A DNA stretch of 42,081 nt, from positions 1 through 42,081 of the forward strand of contig JAGWTP010000025.1 in NCBI GenBank assembly GCA_028868895.1, in the 5' to 3' direction. A program made the translations under genes and the position numbers. Positions within the stretch are counted from its first letter, which is position 1. Every line of letters begins with the position of its first letter. Positions 24,478 through 32,871 of this stretch are shown piece by piece. The DNA is from Burkholderiales bacterium. GTDB taxonomy: Bacteria > Pseudomonadota > Gammaproteobacteria > Burkholderiales > Burkholderiaceae_C. Under the pieces are notes generated by a model. That model did no database searches and was not told the origin of the DNA. It saw only the letters and a program-made list of their open reading frames with translations.

Positions 24478-25359
24478 ATGCCGGGCCCCTTGTCATTCGA
24501 GATGCCGACCGCGCTCGACTACTTCGCCAGTCTCGTGGCCGACGACGCCAGCCTGTCGCTCGTCGAGGCCGCCGCGGCGATCGCGCAAGACGATTTTCCG
24601 ATGCTCGACACCCAGGCGGTGCTGGCCGAGATCGACGCGATGGCAGCCAAGCTCAAGCGGCGCTTCCCGGCCGATGCGGTGCCGGTGCAGCGGCTGCGCT
24701 GGTTGAACCGCTACTTCTTCCAGGAGCTCGGTTTCGCCGGCAACGTCAACAACTACTACGACCCGCACAACAGCTACCTGCACCGGGTGCTCAGCACGCG
24801 CCGCGGCATTCCGATCACGCTGGCGGTGCTCTACATCGAGTTGGCCACGCAGATCGGCCTGACGGCGCGCGGCGTGTCGTTCCCGGGGCACTTCCTGGTC
24901 AAGCTGCGCATGCGCAGCGGCCGGCAGCAGGGCGAGGTCGTGATCGACCCGTTCACCGGTCAGTCGCTGTCGCGCGACGAGATCGACGAACTGCTCGCCC
25001 CGTACAAACGCATTCGCGGGCTGCAAGGCGAGTTCGATGTGCCATCGGGGCTGTTCCTGCAAGATGCGCCGGCGCGCGAAGTGCTCGCCCGCATGCTGCG
25101 CAACCTGAAAGAAATCCACCGCGGCGCGCAGGACTGGGCGCGCATGCTGCCGGTGCTGCAGCGCCTGGTGGTGTTGCTGCCTCAGGCCTGGGACGAGCGG
25201 CGCGACCGCGGCCTGGCCTGCGCCGAACTCGGCATGGTCGAAGCTGCCGTGCGCGACCTCACCGGCTACCTCGAGCATGCGAGCGACGCGCCCGATCGGG
25301 ACATGGTTGCGCAGCGGCTCGCTGTCCTCCGTCAACGCGGGCCGAGCCAATTGCATTGA
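24478..25359 (+). CDS. SirB1-type transglutaminase-like/TPR protein
   Basis: 293 residues, 9 bases after murJ. The first ~190 residues match the SirB1 transglutaminase-like domain: NYYDPHNSYLHRVLSTRRGIPITLAVLYIELA, GVSFPGHFLVKLRM and VIDPFTGQSLSRDEI. The usual catalytic Cys is not seen before the GHF histidine, so enzymatic activity is doubtful. The C-terminal ~90 residues are helical with TPR-like character (WARMLPVLQRLVVLLPQAWDERRDRGLACAELG). Its function is unknown; related proteins often lie near prmC/hemA or murJ. Confidence 0.85.
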   Translation: MPGPLSFEMPTALDYFASLVADDASLSLVEAAAAIAQDDFPMLDTQAVLAEIDAMAAKLKRRFPADAVPVQRLRWLNRYFFQELGFAGNVNNYYDPHNSYLHRVLSTRRGIPITLAVLYIELATQIGLTARGVSFPGHFLVKLRMRSGRQQGEVVIDPFTGQSLSRDEIDELLAPYKRIRGLQGEFDVPSGLFLQDAPAREVLARMLRNLKEIHRGAQDWARMLPVLQRLVVLLPQAWDERRDRGLACAELGMVEAAVRDLTGYLEHASDAPDRDMVAQRLAVLRQRGPSQLH

Positions 25360-25386
25360 ACCGATGACCCAACACCGCCGACCCCC

Positions 25387-26448
25387 ATGACGCTTACCGC
25401 TGCACAACGCCAAGCCGCCACCTGGATCGCCCTGAGCCTGGTCGCAGCGCTGGCCGTCTGGTTGCTGGCGCCGGTGCTCACGCCGTTCGTCGTCGCCGCC
25501 GTGCTGGCCTATGTGCTGCACCCGCTGGTCGAACGCCTGGCGGTGCGACGCGTGCCGCGCGTGCTGGCGGTGTCGCTGGTCGAGATCGCAACGCTCGTGA
25601 TCGCGCTGGCCGTGTTGCTGCTGATCGTGCCGATTCTGTCGCGCCAACTGCCACTGCTGCGCGAGCAGATTCCGCTGCTCGCCGAGCGGCTCAACACCGG
25701 CCTGGTGCCGTGGCTGGCGCGCTTCGGCATTGAAGTCGCGCTCGACACCGCGAGCATCAAGACCTTCGTCTTCAAATACTTCGATGCCAACCTCGAACAG
25801 TGGATTGCGACCGCGCTGAGTTCGGCGCGCATCGGCGGCAGCATCCTGCTGACCGTGATCGGTAACGTGTTCCTCGTCCCGATGGTGCTGTTCTACCTGC
25901 TGATGGACTGGAACAGCCTGATGCGCCGCCTGGACCACCTGATTCCGCCGCGCATGAAGGAGCGCACCCACGGCTTCATGACCGAGTGCGACCGCGTGCT
26001 GGGCCAGTACCTGCGCGGCCAGTTGCTGGTGATGGTGGCGCTGGCCATCTATTACAGCGTCGGCCTGACGTTGTTCGGCTTCGACCTCGCGGTGCCGGTG
26101 GGCGTGTTCACGGGTCTGGCGGTCTTCATTCCGTATGTCGGCTTCGGCCTGGGCCTGACGCTGGCATTGATCTCCGGTGCACTGCAGTTCGCGGGCTGGC
26201 AGGGCCCGATCGGCGTTGCGGTGGTGTTCGGCATCGGCCAGTTGCTCGAGAGTTTCGTGCTCACCCCGCGGCTGGTGGGCGAGCGCATCGGCATGAGCCC
26301 GCTGACGGTCATCTTCGCGCTGCTCGCGTTCGGCCACCTGTTCGGTTTCGTCGGCGTAATGATCGCGTTGCCGGTCAGCGCGGTGCTGGTGGTGGCCATG
26401 CGCCGCCTGCACGACACCTACCTGGCCAGCGAGATCTACGGCGGATGA
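25387..26448 (+). CDS. AI-2E family (PerM/TqsA-like) membrane transporter
   Basis: 353 residues, seven or eight membrane helices: a pair near 12-50 and 64-85, a soluble stretch at ~90-145, then a C-terminal block with VFLVPMVLFYLLMDWN, GQYLRGQLLVMVALAIYYSVGL and AVFIPYVGFGLGLTLALISG. The ends GIGQLLESFVLTPRLVGERIGMSPLTVIFALLAFG and FGFVGVMIALPVSAVLVV are the family signature. Members export small signals or act as Na+/H+ antiporters; the substrate here is unknown. It overlaps hda by four bases (ATGA). Confidence 0.9.
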   Translation: MTLTAAQRQAATWIALSLVAALAVWLLAPVLTPFVVAAVLAYVLHPLVERLAVRRVPRVLAVSLVEIATLVIALAVLLLIVPILSRQLPLLREQIPLLAERLNTGLVPWLARFGIEVALDTASIKTFVFKYFDANLEQWIATALSSARIGGSILLTVIGNVFLVPMVLFYLLMDWNSLMRRLDHLIPPRMKERTHGFMTECDRVLGQYLRGQLLVMVALAIYYSVGLTLFGFDLAVPVGVFTGLAVFIPYVGFGLGLTLALISGALQFAGWQGPIGVAVVFGIGQLLESFVLTPRLVGERIGMSPLTVIFALLAFGHLFGFVGVMIALPVSAVLVVAMRRLHDTYLASEIYGG

Positions 26449-27116
26449 GACAGATCCCGCTGGCCATCGGCGTCGAGGCGGCACACACCTTCGACAACCA
26501 TCTGCCCGGTGGCAACGCACTGGCCGTCGCGCACCTGAAGGCGCTGACCGCGCAGGCCGCGCCGGTGTATTTGTGGGGTGGCAGCGGCAGCGGCAAGACG
26601 CACCTGCTGCGCGCTCTGGTCCAGCGGTTCGAGGCGCGCGGCATGCACGCCGGCTGGTTCAGCGCCAGCGACCGTGCGCCCTGGGCCTACAAGGACGACT
26701 GGGCACTGATCGCGATCGACAGTTGCGACGCGCTCGACGCCGATCAGCAGCACGCCGCGTTCGCGCTGTTCGTCGAATCGGCGACGCGCGGGGTGCCGGT
26801 GGTCGCAGCCGGGCGCGTTCCGCCGGTCGATCTGCCGCTGCGCGAAGACCTGCGCACCCGCCTCGGCTGGGGCCACGTGTTCGCGATTCAGCCACTGGGC
26901 GAGCCCGAGGTGCGCGCCGCATTGCGCCGCGAGGCCGATCGGCGCGGCGTCTTTCTCTCGGACGAAGTGATGGACTATCTGCTGACGCGTTTCGCCCGTG
27001 ACCTCAAGCACCTGATGTCGCAACTCGACAGGCTCGACGAATACTCGCTCGCGACCAAGCGCGCGATCACGGTGCCGCTGCTCAAGCAGATGCTGGCCGA
27101 GGAGGGCGCGGCGTGA
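26445..27116 (+). CDS. hda: DnaA regulatory inactivator Hda-like AAA+ protein
   Basis: 223 residues. A DnaA-like AAA+ domain with Walker A WGGSGSGKTHLLRAL and Walker B region LIAIDSCDALDADQQ, where the residue after the Asp is Ser instead of the usual Asp/Glu. Then come VVAAGRVPP, LREDLRTRLGWGHVFAIQPL and the lid helix DVMDYLLTRFARDLKHLMSQLDRLDEYSL. There is no DNA-binding domain. Hda with the beta clamp stimulates DnaA-ATP hydrolysis after initiation; the N-terminal QIPLAIGVEAAHTFDN is a candidate clamp-binding and lead segment. ATG overlaps the transporter stop and its own stop overlaps the next GTG. Confidence 0.9.
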   Translation: MRQIPLAIGVEAAHTFDNHLPGGNALAVAHLKALTAQAAPVYLWGGSGSGKTHLLRALVQRFEARGMHAGWFSASDRAPWAYKDDWALIAIDSCDALDADQQHAAFALFVESATRGVPVVAAGRVPPVDLPLREDLRTRLGWGHVFAIQPLGEPEVRAALRREADRRGVFLSDEVMDYLLTRFARDLKHLMSQLDRLDEYSLATKRAITVPLLKQMLAEEGAA

Positions 27117-27796
27117 CGAGTTCGGCACGCGACCTGTGCCTGTTCGACCTCGACGAGACGCTGCTGCCGATCGACTCCGACCACGCCTGGGGCGAGTTCA
27201 TCATCCGACTGGGCTGGGTCGACCCGGTCGAGTTCAAGCGCCGCAACGACGCGTTCTTCGCCCAATATCAGGCCGGCACGCTCGACATCCACGCCTATGT
27301 CGCGTTCGCCACCGAGCCGCTGCGTGCGCATACGCCGGCCCAGGCGCAGGCGGCGCACGGTCGGTTCATGCGCGAGGTGATTGCGCCCAAGCTGCTGCCG
27401 GCGGCGCTCGATCTGGTGCGCCAACATCAGTCACGCGGCGACCTCGTGGCGCTCGTGACCGCCACCAACGATTTCGTCACCGCACCGATCGCGCAGGCGC
27501 TGGGCATCGCCGATTTGATCGCCGTGCGGCTCGAACGCGAGGCCGGGGGTACCATCACGGGCCGCATCGTCGGCACGCCGAGCTACCGCGAAGGCAAGGT
27601 GGCGCGGGTGCAGGAGTGGCTGGCCGGGCACCGCAGCAGCTGGTCCGACTTCGATCGCATCAGCGTCTACAGCGACTCGGCGAACGACCTGCCGCTGCTC
27701 GAGCGCGCCACCGATCCGGTCGCGACCAACCCATCGCCCGCGCTGCAGGCGATCGCCGAAGAGCGCGGCTGGCGCATCCTGAAACTGTTCGACTGA
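27113..27796 (+). CDS. HAD-IB family phosphatase (SerB-like)
   Basis: 227 residues from GTG 27113, overlapping the hda stop (GTGA). Motif I FDLDETL (nucleophile and acid Asp), motif II in VTATNDF, motif III Lys in REGKV and motif IV YSDSANDLPLL. A helical cap (~25-95) carries the substrate specificity, as in phosphoserine phosphatase relatives. The order is conserved with hda and pcnB in Burkholderiales, as recalled. The substrate is uncertain: phosphoserine, a sugar phosphate or a histidinol-phosphate-like compound. Confidence 0.88.
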   Translation: MTSSARDLCLFDLDETLLPIDSDHAWGEFIIRLGWVDPVEFKRRNDAFFAQYQAGTLDIHAYVAFATEPLRAHTPAQAQAAHGRFMREVIAPKLLPAALDLVRQHQSRGDLVALVTATNDFVTAPIAQALGIADLIAVRLEREAGGTITGRIVGTPSYREGKVARVQEWLAGHRSSWSDFDRISVYSDSANDLPLLERATDPVATNPSPALQAIAEERGWRILKLFD

Positions 27797-27807
27797 AACC
27801 CCCGCGA

Positions 27808-29415
27808 ATGATCAAGAAATTCATCGACAAGCTGCTCGGCAAGGCGCCCAAGCCGGCCGCGCGCGACACAGGTGCCGCCCCTGCCGGCAAGCGGGTCGAG
27901 GTGCCCAAGAGCGAACACGGCATCGACCCGTCGCTGGTGGACGAGCGCGCGGTCAAGGTCGTTGCCACGCTGGCCGATGCAGGCTTCGAGGCCTACATCG
28001 TCGGCGGCGCGGTACGCGACCTGCTGGTCGGGTTGCGACCGAAAGACTTCGACGTGGCCACCAACGCCACCCCCGAGCAGGTCAAGGGCCTGTTCCGCCG
28101 CGCCTTCATCATCGGCCGGCGCTTCAGGATCGTGCATGTGGTGTTCGGCCGCGGCCGGCAGGATCGCGGGCTCTCCGAGGTGATCGAGGTCTCCACCTTC
28201 CGCGCGCAGGTCGACGCCGCGGCGGCGGAGCAGGTCAGCGGCAACGAGAAGACATCACGGAGCGACCTGGCCGGCAAGAGCCACGTGGTCGACGCCGAGG
28301 GCCGCGTCCTGCGCGACAACGTCTGGGGTCCGCAGATCGACGATGCCGCGCGGCGCGACTTCACCATCAACGCGATGTACTACGACCCGTTGCGCGAGAT
28401 CGTGGTCGATTACCACGGCGGCATCAAGGACGTGAAGAAGAAGCTGCTGCGCATGATCGGCGACCCGACCACGCGCTACCGCGAAGACCCGGTGCGCATC
28501 ATTCGCGTGGTGCGTTTCGCCGCCAAGCTCGGCTTCGAAATCGAGGCCAAGACGCGCGCGCCGATCAAGGCGATGGCCGCACTGCTCGACAACGTGCCGG
28601 CCTCGCGCACCTTCGACGAGATGATCAAGCTGCTGCAGACCGGCCACGCGCTCGCGAGCATCGAGGAACTGCGCAAGCAGGGTCTGCACCGCGGCGTGTT
28701 CCCGGTGCTCGACGTGGTCCTGGACGAAGCGCACCGCCACGACGGCCGCGAGAAGTTCGTGCAACTCGCCCTGGCCGACACCGACCGCCGCGTCGGTGAA
28801 GGCAAGCCGGTGGCGCCGAGTTTCATGCTGGCGTGCATGTTGTGGCACGACGTGCTCGACCGCTGGTCCAAGCTCAAGGCGCAGGGCGAGCCGCCGTTCC
28901 CGGCGTTGCAGCAGGCGGTCGACGCCGTGTTCGACGCACGCATCGGCGACATTTCGGGCCGCGGCAAGCTGGCCGCCGACATGCGCGAGATCTGGCTGAT
29001 GCAGCCGCGCTTCGAGCGCCGCCAGGGCAACACCGTGGCAACGCTGATCGAGCAACCGCGTTTTCGTGCCGGCTTCGACTTCCTGCGGCTGCGCGGCAAC
29101 GCCGGCGAGATCGATGCCGAACTGGCGAACTGGTGGGAGGACTACTCGCTCGCCGATGACGCCGGCCGGCAGGCGCTGCTCGAAGCCGCGCGCCCGCAGG
29201 GCTCGGTGCGTCGCGTGCGCGGCAGCGCCGCGCGCAGTGCCGAGCCGCGCAGCAGCGAACCGGTTCCGCCCATGGTCGATGAAGCCGCCGCGCCGGGCGA
29301 AGCCGACCCGGCGCGCAAGCGCCGGCGTCGTCGTCGCAAGCCGGCTGCGACCGATGCGGTGGAGTCGGCCGGTGCGGCCGAGCCAGCCGCACCGAACCCG
29401 TCGCGCGACGCCTGA
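27808..29415 (+). CDS. pcnB: Poly(A) polymerase I
   Basis: 535 residues. Class II nucleotidyltransferase head: YIVGGAVRDLLVGLRPKDFDVATNATPEQVK (GG motif and the DxD metal site), RRDFTINAMYYD, and RYREDPVRIIRVVRFAAKLGF (the PAP-type arm separating it from CCA-adding enzymes). The RNA-binding neck follows. An extra ~75-residue low-complexity tail ends with a run of nine mostly Arg residues (KRRRRRRK), probably an RNA-binding extension. It adds 3' A tails that direct RNA to decay. ATG 27808 is 11 bases after the HAD gene. Confidence 0.95.
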   Translation: MIKKFIDKLLGKAPKPAARDTGAAPAGKRVEVPKSEHGIDPSLVDERAVKVVATLADAGFEAYIVGGAVRDLLVGLRPKDFDVATNATPEQVKGLFRRAFIIGRRFRIVHVVFGRGRQDRGLSEVIEVSTFRAQVDAAAAEQVSGNEKTSRSDLAGKSHVVDAEGRVLRDNVWGPQIDDAARRDFTINAMYYDPLREIVVDYHGGIKDVKKKLLRMIGDPTTRYREDPVRIIRVVRFAAKLGFEIEAKTRAPIKAMAALLDNVPASRTFDEMIKLLQTGHALASIEELRKQGLHRGVFPVLDVVLDEAHRHDGREKFVQLALADTDRRVGEGKPVAPSFMLACMLWHDVLDRWSKLKAQGEPPFPALQQAVDAVFDARIGDISGRGKLAADMREIWLMQPRFERRQGNTVATLIEQPRFRAGFDFLRLRGNAGEIDAELANWWEDYSLADDAGRQALLEAARPQGSVRRVRGSAARSAEPRSSEPVPPMVDEAAAPGEADPARKRRRRRRKPAATDAVESAGAAEPAAPNPSRDA

Positions 29416-29460
29416 GCCTGCCCGGCAGAGCGCGACTGCACTGCGCGCACGGGAGCGCCG

Positions 29461-29970
29461 ATGCCATCCCCGATGCCAGAGCACCCGTCAACCGTGCTCG
29501 CCGTCATTGGCCTGGGCGCCAACCTCGGTGATGCGCGCGCGACGCTGGAATCGGCGTTCGCGGCGCTCGCCCACTTGCCCCACACGCAGCTGCGAGCGGT
29601 TTCGTCGATCTACCGCAGCGCACCGATCGACTCCAGTGGCGACGACTACCTGAACGCCGTGGCGCTGCTCGACACGCGGCTCGCAGCGCAGATGCTGCTG
29701 GTTGAACTGCAGCGCATCGAACGGCGTCACGGCCGCGAGCGACCGTACCGCAACGCGCCGCGCACGCTCGATCTGGACCTGCTGCTGCACGGCGAGCAGT
29801 GCCTTGACACGCCGACGCTGACCTTGCCGCACCCGCGGGCACACGAGCGCGCGTTCGTGCTGGTGCCGCTGGCGCAGATCGCGCCGCAGTTGGCGATTCC
29901 CGGCCGCGGCTGCGTGGTCGACCTGCTGGCCTCGGTGGCCGGTCAACGCATCGATAGACTGCAACGATGA
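29461..29970 (+). CDS. folK: 6-hydroxymethyl-7,8-dihydropterin pyrophosphokinase (HPPK)
   Basis: 169 residues. ATG 29461 follows GGGAG. It transfers pyrophosphate from ATP to 6-hydroxymethyl-dihydropterin in folate synthesis. Seen: IGLGANLGDARATLESA, SSIYRSAPI, DYLNAVALLDT, the ATP/metal loop RNAPRTLDLDLLL and LPHPRAHERAFVLVPLAQIAP. It lies between pcnB and a deoxynucleoside kinase, an order common in Betaproteobacteria. Confidence 0.96.
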   Translation: MPSPMPEHPSTVLAVIGLGANLGDARATLESAFAALAHLPHTQLRAVSSIYRSAPIDSSGDDYLNAVALLDTRLAAQMLLVELQRIERRHGRERPYRNAPRTLDLDLLLHGEQCLDTPTLTLPHPRAHERAFVLVPLAQIAPQLAIPGRGCVVDLLASVAGQRIDRLQR

Positions 29971-30007
29971 ACGCCGTTTCCGCACAGAAGCGAGCCGTCG
30001 TGCTCTC

Positions 30008-30694
30008 GTGTCGTTGATGCCGTCCGCCGCAGAAACTGGCGGCCTGCGCCGCTTTCGGCACATCGCGATCGAGGGCCCGATCGGTGTCGGCAAGAGCTCG
30101 CTCGCCCGTCGGTTGTCGGCGCATCTCGGTGCCGACCTGCTGCTGGAGTTGCCGCACGAGAACCCATACCTCGGCCGCTTCTACGCCGACATGCCGGGCT
30201 ACGCCTTTCAGACCCAACTGTTCTTCCTGTTCCAGCGCCTGAAGCAGATGCAGGCGACGGTGCAGCCCGGCATGTTCGCCAGCGGCGTCGTCAGCGACTT
30301 CCTGTTCGCGAAAGACGCGCTGTTCGCGCGCCTGAACCTGAGCGACGACGAATTCCGCCTGTACTCGCAGATGCACGCCCAACTCGCGCAGCAGGTGCCC
30401 GAGCCCGACCTGGTGATCTGGCTGCAGGCGGCGCCCGAGACGCTGCTGCAGCGCATCCGCACGCGGGCCATCGGCATCGAGCAGGGCATCGCGCCCGAGT
30501 ACCTGCAGCGCCTGTGCAAGGCCTACGCAGAGTACTTTCAGGGGTATGCCGGGGCGCCGGTGTTCGCGATCGGTACCGAGCGTTTCAATCCCAGCGACCG
30601 CGACGCCGACTTCGCGCAATTGGTTCAGCGGCTGGTGCGTTTCGAAGGCCCGCGCGAATCGCTCGGCGCGCACATCGACATTGCTTTCGACTGA
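30008..30694 (+). CDS. Deoxynucleoside (deoxyadenosine/deoxyguanosine) kinase family protein
   Basis: 228 residues from GTG 30008; ATG 30017 would be three residues shorter and is equally possible. P-loop IEGPIGVGKSSLARRL, then ELPHENPYLGRFY (base-contact Glu-containing segment), FQTQLFFLFQRLKQM, VVSDFLFAKDALFA (substrate/ERS-like region) and the lid RIRTRAIGIEQGI. It phosphorylates salvage deoxynucleosides with ATP in the cytosol. The purine preference is a family assumption. Last gene of the murJ-to-kinase run; its stop is six bases from the convergent TM2 gene. Confidence 0.9.
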   Translation: MSLMPSAAETGGLRRFRHIAIEGPIGVGKSSLARRLSAHLGADLLLELPHENPYLGRFYADMPGYAFQTQLFFLFQRLKQMQATVQPGMFASGVVSDFLFAKDALFARLNLSDDEFRLYSQMHAQLAQQVPEPDLVIWLQAAPETLLQRIRTRAIGIEQGIAPEYLQRLCKAYAEYFQGYAGAPVFAIGTERFNPSDRDADFAQLVQRLVRFEGPRESLGAHIDIAFD

Positions 30695-30700
30695 GGTCCG

Positions 30701-31156
30701 TCAGCGCGGGCCGGGCGCTGGCGTGTCGGCCTGGTACTCGAAGTAGCGCTGGGCGCTGAACGCGAGCGTGGCCATCAACACCCCCGCACCGAGCACCAGC
30801 GCCAGCACCACGCCGATGATCGTGGCCCAGCCGGTGCGGTGCTGCACACCGGTCGGGTTGAAGTGGGCGTTCCATCGATCGTCGGGCGTCAGACCGTACA
30901 GGATCGCAGTGAACATCGTGATCGCCAACATCAGCCCGAGGAACGGGATCAGCACCCACGCGAGGCGGTCGTCGACACCGAATTGACGCATGCGCTGCAC
31001 GCCATACACGCCGACCAGGCTGGGCCACACGTAGAGCCAGCCCAAGCGGTCGCGAAAGCCGTACAAATAGAAGCGGTGGAGCCCGCCGCAGCCGCCGAGC
31101 AGCGCGATCCAGGTGGCCAGCGCCTTCGACTTGTAGCCTTGCGAGACCGGGGTCAT
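30701..31156 (-). CDS. TM2-domain membrane protein
   Basis: 151 residues. It opens with KSKALATWIALLGGCGGLHRFYLYGFRDRLGW, the TM2 motif (two helices with a conserved G-HRFY-G turn). Two further membrane helices follow (LAWVLIPFLGLMLAITMFTAILYG and TGWATIIGVVLALVLGAGVLMATLAFS). No catalytic residues are visible and its function is unknown. ATG 31156 overlaps the GNAT stop by four bases, so the two are co-translated. Confidence 0.85.
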   Translation of the reverse strand: MTPVSQGYKSKALATWIALLGGCGGLHRFYLYGFRDRLGWLYVWPSLVGVYGVQRMRQFGVDDRLAWVLIPFLGLMLAITMFTAILYGLTPDDRWNAHFNPTGVQHRTGWATIIGVVLALVLGAGVLMATLAFSAQRYFEYQADTPAPGPR

Positions 31157-31695
31157 GCGGCGTCCACCGGTTCGGTGGTGGCGCCCGAGCCGAGACGGGC
31201 CTGCATGATCACCACGTCGAGCCAGCGATCGAACTTCCAGCCCGCCGCCTTCATCACGCCCACATGCTCGAAGCCGAGCGCGCGGTGCACGCCGATCGAC
31301 GCGCCGTTGCCAGAGTCGCCAATCACCGCGAGCATTTGCCGGGCGCCGGCTGCCTCGCAGCGAGCCATCAACTCGGCCAGCAGCAACCGGCCCAGGCCCT
31401 GCGCACGCGCGTCGGCGGCGAGGTAAACCGAGTCTTCCAGGCAGAACCGATAGGCCTTGCGCGGGCGAAAGTGGTTGGCGTAGGTGAACCCCAGAACCTG
31501 GCCGCGCCGCTCGATCACCAGCCACGGAAGCCCCTTGGACAACACGTCGTCGCGGCGGCGTGCCATCTCGGGTTCGGCTGGTGCGTCGAGTTCGAAAGTG
31601 CCGGTGCCGTGGAGCACGTTCCAGGCGTAGATGGCGATGACGGCGGGCAGGTCGGCATCCGTGCTCGGGCGGATCAACAGGTCGGGGGCGATCAT
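31153..31695 (-). CDS. GNAT N-acetyltransferase, phosphinothricin acetyltransferase-like
   Basis: 180 residues from ATG 31695, preceded by GAGG/GAG; a longer in-frame start at 31794 would run into the divergent promoter region. The GNAT fold is marked by LIRPSTDADLPAVIAIYAWNV, PWLVIERRGQVLGFTYANHFRPRKAYRF, the acetyl-CoA loop DARAQGLGRLLLAELM and GFEHVGVMKAAGWKFDRWLDVVIMQ. It resembles PAT/MddA enzymes that acetylate amino groups of amino-acid analogues such as phosphinothricin or methionine sulfoximine. The true substrate is unknown. Confidence 0.88.
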   Translation of the reverse strand: MIAPDLLIRPSTDADLPAVIAIYAWNVLHGTGTFELDAPAEPEMARRRDDVLSKGLPWLVIERRGQVLGFTYANHFRPRKAYRFCLEDSVYLAADARAQGLGRLLLAELMARCEAAGARQMLAVIGDSGNGASIGVHRALGFEHVGVMKAAGWKFDRWLDVVIMQARLGSGATTEPVDAA

Positions 31696-31724
31696 CTCGG
31701 ATCCTCGGGTCGGGGCGCTGAGTT

Positions 31725-31730
31725 TATAAT
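31725..31730 (+). promoter_or_regulatory. Candidate -10 box for the rpsP operon
   Basis: An exact TATAAT followed by GCCGGG, about 216 bases before rpsP. No -35 match is seen. The overlapping TTATAAAC on the minus strand may serve the GNAT gene, so the two promoters could compete. Confidence 0.45.
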
Positions 31731-31877
31731 GCCGGGTTTCGTCGGTGGCCAATCGGGTGAGCGGTGTATCTACGCCGACGAATGACAAGAGCACGAACGA
31801 TAACGATGGTGCGGCCGCAGCCAGCCTTGATGGATCAAGCGCGGGACTCGGCGGCTCCCGATCTGCCCGACCTGCGG

Positions 31878-31898
31878 GCTCCGATAGAACATCGGGGC
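31878..31898 (+). promoter_or_regulatory. Hairpin in the rpsP leader
   Basis: GCTCCGAT and ATCGGGGC pair over 8 bp (one G-U) around a 5-base loop, about 48 bases before the rpsP ATG in a ~215-base untranslated leader. Ribosomal-protein leaders often carry such structures for feedback control; no specific ligand is proposed. Confidence 0.35.
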
Positions 31899-31945
31899 TC
31901 GGTGTCCTGGTGCGGCGGATGCTTCGAACACATTAAGGAACAGTC

Positions 31946-32194
31946 ATGGTCGTGATCCGGCTTTCTCGTGGTGGTGCCAAGAAGCGCCCTTTCTTCAACA
32001 TCGTCGTTGCCGACTCGCGCACCCGCCGCGACGGCCGCTTCATCGAGCGCGTGGGTTTCTACAACCCGGTGGCCTCCGGCGGCGAACAGCCGCTGCGCGT
32101 GGCCTTCGACCGCATCGAGCACTGGACCCGCACCGGCGCGCAGATGTCGCCGACAGTGGAGCGCCTGGTCACCCAGGCCAAGGCCGCAGCCTGA
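31946..32194 (+). CDS. rpsP: 30S ribosomal protein S16
   Basis: 82 residues. ATG 31946 follows AAGGAAC. Conserved S16 sequence: [40 protein letters not shown] and [16 protein letters not shown]. It is an early 16S rRNA-binding assembly protein. First gene of the rpsP-rimM-trmD-rplS operon. Confidence 0.98.
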   Translation: MVVIRLSRGGAKKRPFFNIVVADSRTRRDGRFIERVGFYNPVASGGEQPLRVAFDRIEHWTRTGAQMSPTVERLVTQAKAAA

Positions 32195-32234
32195 CGCTGC
32201 GCGGCGGGTTGCAGCCGGCCTCGGTTCGCATGCC

Positions 32235-32843
32235 GTGACCGCGCCGGTCCGCCCCGAAGGCGCCGACCCCGATTGGCCGGACGACGCGATCGAGGTCGGC
32301 CGCATCGTCGATGCCTGGGGGCTGAAAGGCTGGGTCAAGGTTCAGCCGTTCGCCGCCGATCCGCAAGCGCTGTTTTCTTCGCGGCGCTGGTTCATCCTGC
32401 CCTCGGAACGCGCCGGCCCGCCGCGTCCGGCCGCAGTCGCAGGGTCGGTGCCCACGCTGCTCAGGATTTCCCAGGTCAAGGAGCACGGCGAAGTCGTCGT
32501 GGCGCTGGCGCAGGAGGTGCCTGACCGCAGCGCGGCCGAGGCAATGCGGGGCGCACGCGTGTTCGTCGCACGGGCGAGCTTTCCGAGCGCCGGCCCCGAC
32601 GAGTTCTACTGGATCGATCTGATTGGCCTCAGCGTGGTCAACCGGCAGGGCGAGTTGCTCGGGACCGTCGCAGGCCTGATCGACACCGGCCCGCACAGCG
32701 TGTTGCGGGTCAAACCCGACATCACTCCCGCCGGCGTGAGCGAGCAGGAAGCCGAGCGCCTGATTCCGTTCGTCGGCGCGTATGTCGATGAGGTGAGCCT
32801 GGAGGGCCGGAAAATCACTGTCGACTGGGGTCTGGACTACTGA
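32235..32843 (+). CDS. rimM: Ribosome maturation factor RimM
   Basis: 202 residues from GTG 32235; no in-frame ATG fits. The N-terminal domain [25 protein letters not shown] and the C-terminal PRC-barrel [38 protein letters not shown], then [23 protein letters not shown], are characteristic. It binds S19 and helps assemble the 30S head. A short Pro/Asp-rich N-terminal lead (about 15 residues) is longer than in E. coli. Confidence 0.96.
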   Translation: MTAPVRPEGADPDWPDDAIEVGRIVDAWGLKGWVKVQPFAADPQALFSSRRWFILPSERAGPPRPAAVAGSVPTLLRISQVKEHGEVVVALAQEVPDRSAAEAMRGARVFVARASFPSAGPDEFYWIDLIGLSVVNRQGELLGTVAGLIDTGPHSVLRVKPDITPAGVSEQEAERLIPFVGAYVDEVSLEGRKITVDWGLDY

Positions 32844-32871
32844 CCCGACGCGACCCGGACCGTCCTCAGCC

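Noticed and set aside
31745-31955. Short open frames in the rpsP leader as leader peptides
   Set aside because: They overlap one another in different frames, lack ribosome-binding sites and run past the rpsP start.
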